Source: Methanothrix sp. (GTDB lineage Archaea; Halobacteriota; Methanosarcinia; Methanotrichales; Methanotrichaceae). Taken from it: 22,182 bases of DNA. The stretch is from the NCBI GenBank assembly GCA_023229165.1, contig JALNZQ010000002.1, positions 1-22,182 on the forward strand. The letters run 5' to 3'. The notes under the pieces are model-generated. The model had not been told where the DNA came from. It ran no database searches and worked only from the letters and a program-made list of their open reading frames with translations. A program made the position numbers and the translations under genes. This document shows, in pieces, positions 1 to 6,557 of this stretch (its first letter is position 1; each line of letters begins with the position of its first letter).

Positions 1-497
1 ATTGGCCGACCGGCACTGCCTGCCCTATGGACTACATCAACTTTACCAAGGAAGCTGAGTTCGAGTACATGCCCGTCTCTTACCAGACCGGCACCTACGA
101 CCAGAAGTGGGTAGAGAAGCTGTGCGTGCAGAACTACAGAATCGGTGCTGTGCTGACTGAGATGTACACCCACGCTGAGCACCTGCAGAAGACCACCGAG
201 GTCAAGACCAGAGGATACGGGAGCCTTAACGTGGTTGAGGGCGAGGTCATTGATAGCTGCCCAGCCTGTTGCACCGGTGTTCTCGAGGCTAACCTGAACA
301 GCAATGTCATCGGCGTAGCCCACATCGGCTGGATCTCTCGCGACCCACTCGCTGACAACCAGCTCAAGGGCCGCCATGCCGAATACGGCCGATCGGTCGA
401 GGACCTGACTGGCGTCTTCTCCATCGAGAAGTTCATCCAGCTCTGGGGCAACTCCACCTGTGGCGCAATCAGTGTTGACTGGCTGCCCTGCGTGTAG
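1..497 (+). CDS. Exported cysteine-containing paralogue A, 3' part only
   Basis: The reading frame is already open at base 3, where it reads W-P-T-G-T-A-C-P just before M-D-Y-I-N-F-T, exactly as in the complete paralogue at 621-1451. The gene therefore begins left of the window and the ATG at 27 is internal. About 165 residues are visible. They hold the constant blocks seen in the paralogues: the YQTGTYDQKW segment, KLCVQNYRIGAV, a block ending KTTEVKTRGYG, then a variable loop (SLNVVEGEVIDS), CPACCTG, and the C-terminal block ending SVDWLPCV. INFT and GNST are N-glycosylation sequons. The even spread of cysteines suggests extracellular disulfides. There is no C-terminal membrane anchor. Function is unknown; a surface or sheath role is only a hypothesis. 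Confidence 0.85.
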   Translation, partial: WPTGTACPMDYINFTKEAEFEYMPVSYQTGTYDQKWVEKLCVQNYRIGAVLTEMYTHAEHLQKTTEVKTRGYGSLNVVEGEVIDSCPACCTGVLEANLNSNVIGVAHIGWISRDPLADNQLKGRHAEYGRSVEDLTGVFSIEKFIQLWGNSTCGAISVDWLPCV

Positions 498-620
498 ATC
501 GACTGAAATTCTGTAACATTAAATCCGACTTCGGGCTGCAATGCCTGGATTTCATATTAATTTTTTGATTTTATCGCGTTGATAGGATTCACGCTCCTGA
601 TAAAAAGAGGTGGGAAATAA

Positions 621-1451
621 ATGAGAAAAGTGATAGCTGTTTTGGTTATTATCGCCATGGCCTCAGTAGCCACTGCAGGTGCAGCAAACTACATGTACGA
701 AAAGGCATCGGTCAAGGGTGTAGGATACAAGAACGTAGAGATGATAGTTTCTACTCAGATCGGCTTTAGCGGCCAGAAGCTGGTAGAGAAGGAGTCCGGC
801 TCCGGCAACGTCATCACCGAGAGGACTGAGCTTGAGGCCGAGAGGCAGCTCAATCGATTGGGTATCCCTATTGGCGCGAATCCATTAGCAATCGATTTGG
901 GTGACTGGATTTTCGTTGGTTATTTATCGAGTGCCTGTGCATGGCCAACTGGCACAACATGTCCCATGGATTACATCAACTTCACAAAGGTTGCTGAGTT
1001 CGAGTATATGCCAGTATCTTACCAGACCGGCACCTACGACCAGAAGTGGGTTGAGAAGCTGTGCGTGCAGAACTATAGGATCGGCGCTGTGATAACTGAG
1101 ATGTACACCCACGCTGAGCACCTGCAGAAGACCACCGAGGTCAAGACCAGAGGATACGGCACGGTGAAGTACCTTGACAACTTTAACGGAGAAGATGGTC
1201 TCGATGGAAGCTGCCCAGCTTGCTGCACCGGTGTTCTCGAGGCTAACCTGAACAGCAATGTCATCGGCGTAGCCCACATCGGCTGGATCTCCCGCGACCC
1301 CAACGCTGACCGACAGCTGAAAGGTCGCCATGCCGAATACGGGCGATCGGTCGAGGACCTGGCTGGCGTCTTCTCCATCGAGAAGTTCATCCAGCTCTGG
1401 GGCAACTCCACATGCGGCGCAATCAGTGTTGACTGGCTGCCCTGCGTGTGA
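621..1451 (+). CDS. Exported cysteine-containing paralogue B, complete
   Basis: A protein of 276 residues. The ATG at 621 is supported by GAGGTG at 607-612. Residues 1-21 form a signal peptide (MRKVIAVLVIIAMASVATAG). The mature protein starts near AANYMYEKASVKGVGY. Two constant regions (about 22-75 and 115-175) flank a first variable segment (about 76-112, between ELEAERQ and the WPTG motif). A second variable loop (about 180-195, containing NGEDGLDG) precedes CPACCTG and the invariant end SVDWLPCV. Cysteines occur in the first variable segment, the KLCVQNY block, the CPACC block and the last 15 residues. Sequons INFT and GNST are present. It lies 123 bases after paralogue A and is followed by a T-tract. 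No known enzyme motif was recognised. It could be a structural cell-surface or sheath protein, as an inference from export and tandem duplication. Confidence 0.88.
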   Translation: MRKVIAVLVIIAMASVATAGAANYMYEKASVKGVGYKNVEMIVSTQIGFSGQKLVEKESGSGNVITERTELEAERQLNRLGIPIGANPLAIDLGDWIFVGYLSSACAWPTGTTCPMDYINFTKVAEFEYMPVSYQTGTYDQKWVEKLCVQNYRIGAVITEMYTHAEHLQKTTEVKTRGYGTVKYLDNFNGEDGLDGSCPACCTGVLEANLNSNVIGVAHIGWISRDPNADRQLKGRHAEYGRSVEDLAGVFSIEKFIQLWGNSTCGAISVDWLPCV

Positions 1452-1465
1452 ACAGATCAATTATA

Positions 1466-1499
1466 ACTTTTTTAGGCATATCGTGTCGGTTTTTTTTTC
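1466..1499 (+). terminator. T-tract terminator after paralogue B
   Basis: Fifteen bases after the stop codon there is a run of six T (about 1469-1474), and a longer run of nine T follows at 1490-1498. Archaeal RNA polymerase terminates at such T-tracts without needing a strong hairpin. None is obvious here. Confidence 0.55.
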
Positions 1500-1572
1500 A
1501 GGACGCAAAATCCGGCTGGATGTAAGATACTTCTGTGTCGCCTTGAGCGCGGATCGACTTTTTCCCATGCAA

Positions 1573-1592
1573 ATAACAGATAGATTTATATC
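1573..1592 (+). promoter_or_regulatory. Candidate TATA promoter of the 1705 gene
   Basis: The stretch 1500-1704 has no convincing gene. It contains an AT-rich TTTATATC box at about 1585-1592, preceded by ATAACAGATAGA (1573-1584). A start site about 25 bases downstream would give a leader of about 90 bases ending in the GGGGGTGA ribosome site at about 1690-1697. The 12-base motif recurs at 4710-4721, ahead of the small gene at 4749. Assigned by eye only. Confidence 0.35.
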
Positions 1593-1704
1593 AAATAAAA
1601 ACGTCAGAGTATATCTGTAGTTTAATAATCGCAATTAGAGCGATAAAGCATCCACATTAAAGGGATAAACAATTTGTTGCATTAACATCGGGGGTGAATG
1701 TAGC

Positions 1705-2499
1705 ATGAAGGGAGTAGTAGGAATAGTTGTACTTGCAATTGCCCTTATGGGGCTATGCGGTACTGTGATGGCCAATCCGCCCATAGTTCCGCCCGTACAG
1801 TATGAGCAGTTTTGTGAAGCACATAAGGTATCCGGAACTGGAATTATCGATGTCAGCACATCGGTAATCGACAAAAAGATCGCACTCGAGTATTTCAACA
1901 CCATGAATGGCGACGGAGATCTCGAGCTGGACCAGGAGACCGCATATTCACAGAATGCCGACAAGCTGAGGAGGAATGTATCCTCTGTCAATGGTGGAAA
2001 TGAATCCGCCCTGAACCTCATCCAGACCACGAAGTTGACCTATGCGGGCGAGACGCCCTTGACTGGTGGCAAACTCCTCAACTCCAAGGCCTTCTACGGA
2101 GGCATTGGCGCCAATGTACAGGAGCTTTTCTCTGTAAATGAGATGGAACAGGATCAGACCGCGTTCTTTGCCTCAACCACGCCCTATGAGACGCCCTACG
2201 GCAAACCTGAGGATCTGCCCGGTATGCTCAAGAGTGCAGGCAGAGACACCGCGTTGGTCGAGGATCTCATGACAGCCGATAATGGCGTCTACAATCCTGC
2301 CCATCTGATTGGTCTCGAGACCAAGAACTCCTTCAATGGTACCTGGGGCACCGACGCAACCTGGCACAAGATATTCTACAAGGACATCAAGGCTCACGAG
2401 ATGTTCACGGGTGTGTTCGAAGCCGAGAAGACCATTAAGTTCCATGAGAACCCGGTGCCTGAGAGAATTCGTGCACCGTGTGAAGGCATAGACTGCTAG
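1705..2499 (+). CDS. Exported protein, distant relative of the paralogue family
   Basis: A protein of 264 residues starting at ATG 1705, with GGGGGTGA seven to eight bases upstream. Residues 1-24 are a signal peptide ending VMA-NPP. The body resembles the C-terminal half of the next gene: GTGIIDVSTSV, a G-x-G segment, then FYGGIGANVQELF and a motif rich in E and Q. It aligns loosely with paralogues A-C (their GVGY...STQ and SGSGNVITERTELEAE segments, and a final F-x-G-V-F-E-A-E-K-x-I-x-F corresponding to GVFSIEKFIQL). It ends CEGIDC, a two-cysteine tail like the CQEGDC of the next gene. No enzymatic motif was recognised. It is probably a secreted structural or adhesive protein co-located with the family. 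The homology is by eye and should be tested with profile alignment. Confidence 0.8.
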   Translation: MKGVVGIVVLAIALMGLCGTVMANPPIVPPVQYEQFCEAHKVSGTGIIDVSTSVIDKKIALEYFNTMNGDGDLELDQETAYSQNADKLRRNVSSVNGGNESALNLIQTTKLTYAGETPLTGGKLLNSKAFYGGIGANVQELFSVNEMEQDQTAFFASTTPYETPYGKPEDLPGMLKSAGRDTALVEDLMTADNGVYNPAHLIGLETKNSFNGTWGTDATWHKIFYKDIKAHEMFTGVFEAEKTIKFHENPVPERIRAPCEGIDC

Positions 2500-2516
2500 G
2501 CCGAGAAAGCCTGCAG

Positions 2517-2536
2517 TTTTTTCCTTTCTTTTTTAG
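2517..2536 (+). terminator. T-rich tract between the two distant family members
   Basis: A pyrimidine tract containing runs of six, three and six T lies between the stop of the 1705 gene (2499) and the start of the next gene (2555). It could terminate or attenuate transcription. Only about 20 bases remain for a new promoter, so read-through into the next gene is likely to matter. Confidence 0.4.
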
Positions 2537-2554
2537 CAATATTTGGGGGTTAGC

Positions 2555-3733
2555 ATGAAAAGACAAATGATTTGGATAATGATTATATTCCTCTTGACGG
2601 CAGCCCTGGCAGAGGCCACAGTTGAGGACTCGGACATTGCATCTGGTGATGTTTCGAGCAGCCCCTGGACTGGATCCACATCTCCAACTTTGCCCACATT
2701 TCTGCCCAGTCCATGTTCCGGTGATTCCGGTAGCCTCACCGTAAGCATCGGCCTTACCGGGCCAGAGTCAGAGCCAGATAAATTGTATACAACCCCAGGC
2801 AAACCACTGGACTTCATGGTTGCGATAAGTAACGATGGTATGACCGAGGTGGAGGTACAGGTCGGCGTCAAGCCGGAGATCTGTCCATTTGAATGGTTTA
2901 GCTGGACGACCACTTCCGTGACCATTCCTGCAGGGGTCTCTCGCTCTGTGGCCCTGCAAGTTTTGCCGGATACGAACGCGGTAGCCGGTGAGTACAGATT
3001 CGCAGTGGAGGCCTCGGCCAAATGCCGCAGCTCTGAGCCATGCCCTGCTACATTCAAGGTGCAAGCATTCGACTATGCCTCAGAGACCACTGTCGCCGGC
3101 ACGGGCCAGTTTCAGATAGATAAAGACCTCAGATCCATGAACTCTGGTATCAAGTCCACCAAAAGCGTGCTGTTTTCCGGCAGTGTGGATGCCCTGGTGA
3201 AGAACGAATACATGGTGGATGCGGCCAAGGGCAAGAATGCCAATTTCCAGGAACAGGATGCAGTAGACAACTACAATGCCGTCTCTCTTGGGGACGCACT
3301 TGTAGGAACGGAGAGCTTCAAGAGTTCTGCGATTTTTGGTGGAGTGGGTGCCAAAGTCCGGGAAAGCTATGATGTGCAGCAGATGGAGTTCAAGAACCAG
3401 GATTTCACACTGCATCAGACGGGATCTCTAAAGAAAACGGCTGAGTTCAAGACGATGGACAACTTCACCGGATATTACCTGATAGACGCCAAGCAGGTAG
3501 TTCCAGGCCAGAAGAATCTGAAGGAGTTTGAGGAGTATTTCGGATCCTTTGAGATCAACCGGAGAATACTCTTCCGGGATGCCGCAAAATCAAAGACGCC
3601 ATGCCAGGAAGGAGACTGTCTGAGTGCACCGAGCATTAAAGCACCGACACCAAGCAGTCCCAGCTTTAGCAGCCCCTGTTCAAGCGGCTCATGCAACGAT
3701 TTCGTAAACCGGCTGAATTCGTTTGGTAAGTAA
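2555..3733 (+). CDS. Exported protein with NEW3-like beta-sandwich and family domain
   Basis: Started at ATG 2555 (392 residues), with GGGGG at 2545-2549. An in-frame TTG four codons upstream is less likely. Residues 1-20 are a signal peptide (MKRQMIWIMIIFLLTAALAE). Residues about 60-150 look like an Ig-type NEW3/COG1470 module (TPGKPLDFMVAISNDG, then VTIPAGVSRSVALQV and GEYRFAVEASA), a fold common in archaeal surface proteins. Residues about 165-345 repeat the domain of the upstream gene (GTGQFQI, IFGGVGAKVRESY, and GSFEINRRILFRD). The tail carries CQEGDC, a Pro/Ser-rich linker and another C-x4-C pair, then a short basic end. There is no membrane anchor. Function is unknown. The fusion suggests a larger surface-exposed version of the same building block. 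Confidence 0.8.
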   Translation: MKRQMIWIMIIFLLTAALAEATVEDSDIASGDVSSSPWTGSTSPTLPTFLPSPCSGDSGSLTVSIGLTGPESEPDKLYTTPGKPLDFMVAISNDGMTEVEVQVGVKPEICPFEWFSWTTTSVTIPAGVSRSVALQVLPDTNAVAGEYRFAVEASAKCRSSEPCPATFKVQAFDYASETTVAGTGQFQIDKDLRSMNSGIKSTKSVLFSGSVDALVKNEYMVDAAKGKNANFQEQDAVDNYNAVSLGDALVGTESFKSSAIFGGVGAKVRESYDVQQMEFKNQDFTLHQTGSLKKTAEFKTMDNFTGYYLIDAKQVVPGQKNLKEFEEYFGSFEINRRILFRDAAKSKTPCQEGDCLSAPSIKAPTPSSPSFSSPCSSGSCNDFVNRLNSFGK

Positions 3734-3746
3734 TCCTGAGCCTTCA

Positions 3747-3760
3747 TTTTTTTGGTATTT
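3747..3760 (+). terminator. T-tract after the NEW3-containing gene
   Basis: A run of seven T at 3747-3753, followed by GGTATTTT, begins 13 bases after the stop codon. This fits an archaeal T-tract terminator without an evident hairpin. Confidence 0.4.
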
Positions 3761-3818
3761 TCCACGGATTTAGGCAGCCAAAACCTTAAAATAGCCTCCA
3801 GAGAAACTGCACCCGGGT

Positions 3819-3858
3819 GCTAGGGTGTCAGGAGAGTGAAGGCCTGGGCTTTTTAAAA
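3819..3858 (+). promoter_or_regulatory. Palindrome and TATA box upstream of paralogue C
   Basis: A perfect 12-base palindrome, GCACCCGGGTGC, lies at 3819-3830. It is followed by a TATA-like CTTTTTAAAA at 3849-3858. A start about 26 bases downstream would be near 3880 and give a short leader carrying GGAGGT (about 3890-3895) ahead of the TTG start at 3904. The palindrome sits just upstream of the TATA box, where an activator or repressor could bind. Confidence 0.4.
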
Positions 3859-3903
3859 CGTGCCTGATTCTGGGGCAGACCAGGCTAGAGGAGGTTGTGT
3901 GGA

Positions 3904-4629
3904 TTGAAGAGAGAATTGATTGTTTTAGCGGTTATTGTCATGGCAATAGTTGGCATGGCAGGTGCTGCCAATTACATGTACGAGAAATCGTCTGTAAAAG
4001 GAGTGGGGTACAGAAGCCTGGAGATTGTCATCTCCACACAAAGCGGCTTTAATGGGCAAAAGCTGGTGGAGAAGCAGTCCGGTTCAGGAAATGTTATCAC
4101 TTCCAGAATCGAGCTTGAAGCTGAGAGGCAACCTGCGGACCTGATAGATTGTATTTGGCCGACGGGGTCAGATCCCATGGACTACATCAACTTCACCTCG
4201 GAGCAGGAGCTGGAGTACATGCCCGTCTCATATCAGACCGGCACTTACGACCAGAAATGGGTGGATAAGCTCTGCGTGCAGAACTACAAGATAGGCGCTG
4301 TGCTTACTGAGATGTACACTCATGCTGAGCACCTGCAAAAGACCACTGAGGTCAAGACCAGGGGATACAACAACAACAGCCTGACTTCTACCCCGGCTTG
4401 CTGCACAGGCGTCCTCGAAGCTAACCTGAACAGCAACGTCATCGGCGTTGCCCACATCGGTTGGATCTCCAGAGACCCGATGGCTGACAGCCAGCTCAAG
4501 GGCCGCCATGCTGAGTACGGTCGATCTGTCGAGGATCTGACAGGTGTCTTTTCCATTGAGAAGTTCATTCAGCTCTGGGGCAACTCCACATGCGGCGCAA
4601 TCAGTGTTGACTGGCTGCCCTGCGTGTAA
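3904..4629 (+). CDS. Exported cysteine-containing paralogue C, complete
   Basis: Translation is placed at TTG 3904 (241 residues). This gives M-K-R-E-L, aligned with the M-R-K start of paralogue B, and leaves GGAGGT at a normal distance. A TTG three codons upstream overlaps the ribosome site. Residues 1-20 are a signal peptide. The constant blocks match A and B almost residue for residue, with GVGY, SGSGNVIT, ELEAERQ, CVQNYKIGAV, CCTGVLEANL, and the end SVDWLPCV. Both variable regions are shorter: PADLIDCI before the WPTG motif, and NNNSLTST before PACC. Many codons differ from A and B although the protein is the same, so the core is under purifying selection. Function is unknown; it is probably an extracellular structural protein. 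Confidence 0.87.
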   Translation: MKRELIVLAVIVMAIVGMAGAANYMYEKSSVKGVGYRSLEIVISTQSGFNGQKLVEKQSGSGNVITSRIELEAERQPADLIDCIWPTGSDPMDYINFTSEQELEYMPVSYQTGTYDQKWVDKLCVQNYKIGAVLTEMYTHAEHLQKTTEVKTRGYNNNSLTSTPACCTGVLEANLNSNVIGVAHIGWISRDPMADSQLKGRHAEYGRSVEDLTGVFSIEKFIQLWGNSTCGAISVDWLPCV

Positions 4630-4640
4630 GCCTAAATTGA

Positions 4641-4687
4641 AAAAATAGCGCCGCCGTACAATTCGGCGCTTATTTCTTTTTTTATAG
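4641..4687 (+). terminator. Hairpin terminator after paralogue C
   Basis: A perfect 7-bp stem, AGCGCCG (4647-4653) with CGGCGCT (4664-4670), encloses a 10-base loop. It is preceded by an A-run and followed by TATTTC and seven T. This has the form of an intrinsic terminator and may serve either strand. Confidence 0.7.
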
Positions 4688-4748
4688 GTATTTAAGGGAA
4701 TAAGTGGATATAACAGATAGACGAGTAAATAAACGATGGTGAATGTAA

Positions 4749-4901
4749 ATGAGCAAGAAAAAAGGTGCTAAAGGAATGCCCAACGACGGGCCTGGCAAGC
4801 ATGATCCCTCTAAACCGCAGAAGAATAAGTCCGACGCGCCGCTATTTAATCAAAAGAAGGGTGGAATAACCAATGAGCGACCTCGAAAAACTCGGATCTG
4901 A
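4749..4901 (+). CDS. Small lysine-rich protein, 50 residues
   Basis: The reading frame ATG 4749 to TGA 4899-4901 encodes 50 residues, beginning MSKKKGAKGMPNDGPGKHDP. It is very rich in Lys, Gly, Pro and Asn, lacks cysteine and membrane segments, and is likely disordered and basic. GGTGA at 4738-4742 lies six bases before the ATG. The pattern GGTGAATGTA before the start is the same as for the 1705 gene, which is the best argument that it is translated. No family was recognised. A 12-codon frame (MSDLEKLGSDWV, 4873-4911), with GGTGGA before its ATG, overlaps its end in another frame. It could be a nucleic-acid-associated small protein, but this is inference only. Confidence 0.55.
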   Translation: MSKKKGAKGMPNDGPGKHDPSKPQKNKSDAPLFNQKKGGITNERPRKTRI

Positions 4902-4910
4902 TTGGGTATA

Positions 4911-4998
4911 ATTCCCACCATTTCCTTCCAGCCGGGCTTGGGCGCGGGGCCCGGCTGCGGGCGCTCGTGTGGTGCGAGGGAAGGCCCGGTGGGGTGGT
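4911..4998 (+). ncRNA. Candidate GC-rich structured RNA
   Basis: Four compatible helices can be drawn. CCCACC 4914-4919 pairs with 4988-4993 and CCTTCC 4924-4929 pairs with 4979-4984; these two stack across a small internal loop. Inside are two hairpins: GCCGGGC 4931-4937 with 4949-4955, and CTCGT 4964-4968 with 4974-4978 (one T-G pair). Together they make a three-way junction. The left strand of the outer helix can alternatively pair with TGGG 4903-4906. The strand is undecided: transcription with the small gene at 4749 would make it a 3' structure, and on the minus strand it would follow the glycosyltransferase gene. It did not match SRP RNA, RNase P RNA or tRNA by eye. It may simply be a bidirectional 3' end structure. 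Confidence 0.4.
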
Positions 4999-5055
4999 AT
5001 TTATGCCGAATTGGTCTCTAGACGGGGATTTTGTCTGCGGTTAATGTTATGCTAC

Positions 5056-6174
5056 TTAATCATGTTGTACGTTATTCAGCAGGAGCAGGCTTATGGACAT
5101 ACCGGAGAAGATGGTCTGGATTCCCAGGATGGAAAATATCATGGCCATCATGGCGTTGGAAGGTGCATCTAGTGCTCCGAAGCCAGAGATTCCCCAGCTC
5201 AGCATGACTTTCAGGCCGAGGAGGCCGCCTGCTGCAAGCAAAACCATGCCGATGAAAAGCTCCTTTTCCAAGGAGTGGTAGCTGATCATCTTTTTTATTC
5301 TTCCCGGGCGAGAGAGGCCATAAGATGCCCCGAAAGCCTCAAAATAAAGTCCTGACAAGAGCATCTGATATCCTATGATTGCCAGCAGGCCGCCCAGGAT
5401 CAGGGAATGCATCCTTGATCCACCCTGCAGATACACTCCTGCGAACAGGGTCAGCCCAAAAAGAAAGGCTAAGAGTCCGGGAACGAGAAGAAACGGCACA
5501 GGCCTGTAGAGCATCATGAAACGCACATGCCGCCAGCCATCGGTAACGGAATGAAGCTTGGACAATCCTTTGCGAGGGGAGTAGGTAATGGGAACTTCTG
5601 TAACTCTCAGATCTTTGCAGACCGCCTCGATGAGCATCTCGGAGGCGAACTCCATCCCTCCCGACCTGAGATTCAGTTTTTTTAGGGCATCCTTCCTAAT
5701 GGCACGAAGGCCACAGTGGGCATCAGAAATGCGGCTGGAAAAGAGCGTGTTCAAAAGCCAGGTAAGAACCGGATTTCCAATATAACGATGAAGGGCAGGC
5801 ATGGCGCCGGGGAGAATCACTCCCTTGAGCCGCGACCCCATAACCAGGTCATAATTGCCGCTTTGCAGGATGGCGATCATATCTGGAATGGCCTTGGGAT
5901 CATAGGTCAGATCACCGTCCATGAGAACTATGTATTCCCCTTCTGCCTGCGCAAGTCCGGCCAGGTAGGCATTTCCGTATCCTAGCTTTTGGGGCTTGAT
6001 TACCTTTGCCCCGCATGATTTAGCAATTGCAGCCGTCTCATCGCTCGAGCTGTCTGCCACCAGGATCTCTCCCGCGAGATCCATCTCTCGGAAGACCTGC
6101 TGGGATCTTTGGATGCATTCGCGGATCGTCTCTGCCTCGTTTCTAGTGGGGATGATCAGGCTTATTTGGGGCAC
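5056..6174 (-). CDS. Family 2 glycosyltransferase, polyprenyl-phosphate type, with membrane anchor
   Basis: A protein of 372 residues, probably transferring a sugar from a nucleotide sugar to dolichyl or polyprenyl phosphate on the inner face of the membrane for glycoprotein or surface glycan assembly. Residues 1-215 form a GT-A domain: SLIIPTRNEAETI at the start, the metal-binding DGD at 86-88, and MGSRLKG near 112-118. DAHCGLRAIRKDAL at 151-164 is typical of the dolichol-phosphate-mannose-synthase-like group. Four hydrophobic segments follow (about 228-249, 256-277, 306-326 and 341-366). The start is GTG at 6174, because the overlapping ATG two bases upstream is out of frame and stops after four codons. 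It lies 45 bases downstream of the dodecin-like gene on the same strand. Substrate cannot be read from sequence. Confidence 0.88.
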   Translation of the reverse strand: MPQISLIIPTRNEAETIRECIQRSQQVFREMDLAGEILVADSSSDETAAIAKSCGAKVIKPQKLGYGNAYLAGLAQAEGEYIVLMDGDLTYDPKAIPDMIAILQSGNYDLVMGSRLKGVILPGAMPALHRYIGNPVLTWLLNTLFSSRISDAHCGLRAIRKDALKKLNLRSGGMEFASEMLIEAVCKDLRVTEVPITYSPRKGLSKLHSVTDGWRHVRFMMLYRPVPFLLVPGLLAFLFGLTLFAGVYLQGGSRMHSLILGGLLAIIGYQMLLSGLYFEAFGASYGLSRPGRIKKMISYHSLEKELFIGMVLLAAGGLLGLKVMLSWGISGFGALDAPSNAMMAMIFSILGIQTIFSGMSISLLLLNNVQHD

Positions 6175-6219
6175 ATCACTTAGCGTTGTGGTTTTATCTG
6201 TTAAGCCTTTCCTTCAATT

Positions 6220-6456
6220 TCAAAGGGTCTCCGGCTCGACCTCGTGCTTAAAAGACAGCCTGACCTTGGCCCGGAACTGCACTATCTTGCCCTCGACAAG
6301 GTTTGTGTCCATCTCCACCACCTCGGCGATCCTCATGTTTGTCAGCATCCCTTCTGCGTTGTCTATGGCATTGCTGACCGCCTCTTCCCAGTCTTTGCTA
6401 GAGGTTCCCACCAGCTCGATAAAATTATAGACGCTGCTGCCAATTACGCTGTCCAT
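6220..6456 (-). CDS. Dodecin-like small protein
   Basis: A protein of 78 residues that matches the dodecin family in length and layout: strand VYNFIELVG, helix SSKDWEEAVSNAIDNAEG, then strands with IAEVVEMD and the end KVRLSF. Classical dodecins are dodecamers that store flavin between a Trp and a Gln. Here the position equivalent to that Trp (in the D-W-F-E-V motif of flavin-binding members) is Ile43, and the Gln equivalent appears to be Arg62, so flavin binding is doubtful. The ATG at 6456 is firm because a stop codon lies two codons upstream in frame. A TTATAT box about 28 bases before the ATG points to a leaderless message. It is divergent from the kinase-fold gene. Confidence 0.82.
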   Translation of the reverse strand: MDSVIGSSVYNFIELVGTSSKDWEEAVSNAIDNAEGMLTNMRIAEVVEMDTNLVEGKIVQFRAKVRLSFKHEVEPETL

Positions 6457-6557
6457 ATTTTATAATGGTCGTTTCTCCTTGATATAATTTTTCAGGATCG
6501 ACCATCTGTTTTAAACAGCATACAGTCATTGACCTGCTGCAAAAGAGGTAGCAACTG
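6457..6557. promoter_or_regulatory. Divergent promoter region, dodecin-like and kinase-fold genes
   Basis: On the minus strand TTATAT (about 6482-6487) lies 25 bases before the dodecin ATG. On the plus strand TTTTAAAC lies within the perfect inverted repeat CTGTTT-T-AAACAG (6506-6518), which would place an operator over the plus-strand TATA box. A GAGGT ribosome site (about 6545-6549) precedes the ATG at 6558. Confidence 0.45.

Noticed and set aside
924..1460. Long open frame on the minus strand opposite paralogue B
   Set aside because: It mirrors the constrained codons of the real gene and a similar frame appears opposite the other paralogues; it has no signal or ribosome site of its own.
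4905..5045. tRNA, SRP RNA or RNase P RNA
   Set aside because: No T-loop GTTCGA pattern, no cloverleaf, and the region is too short for SRP or RNase P RNA and lacks their core motifs as far as I can see.
4969..5172. 67-codon plus-strand frame after the structured region
   Set aside because: It starts inside the structured stretch, runs into the antisense of the glycosyltransferase and lacks a ribosome site.
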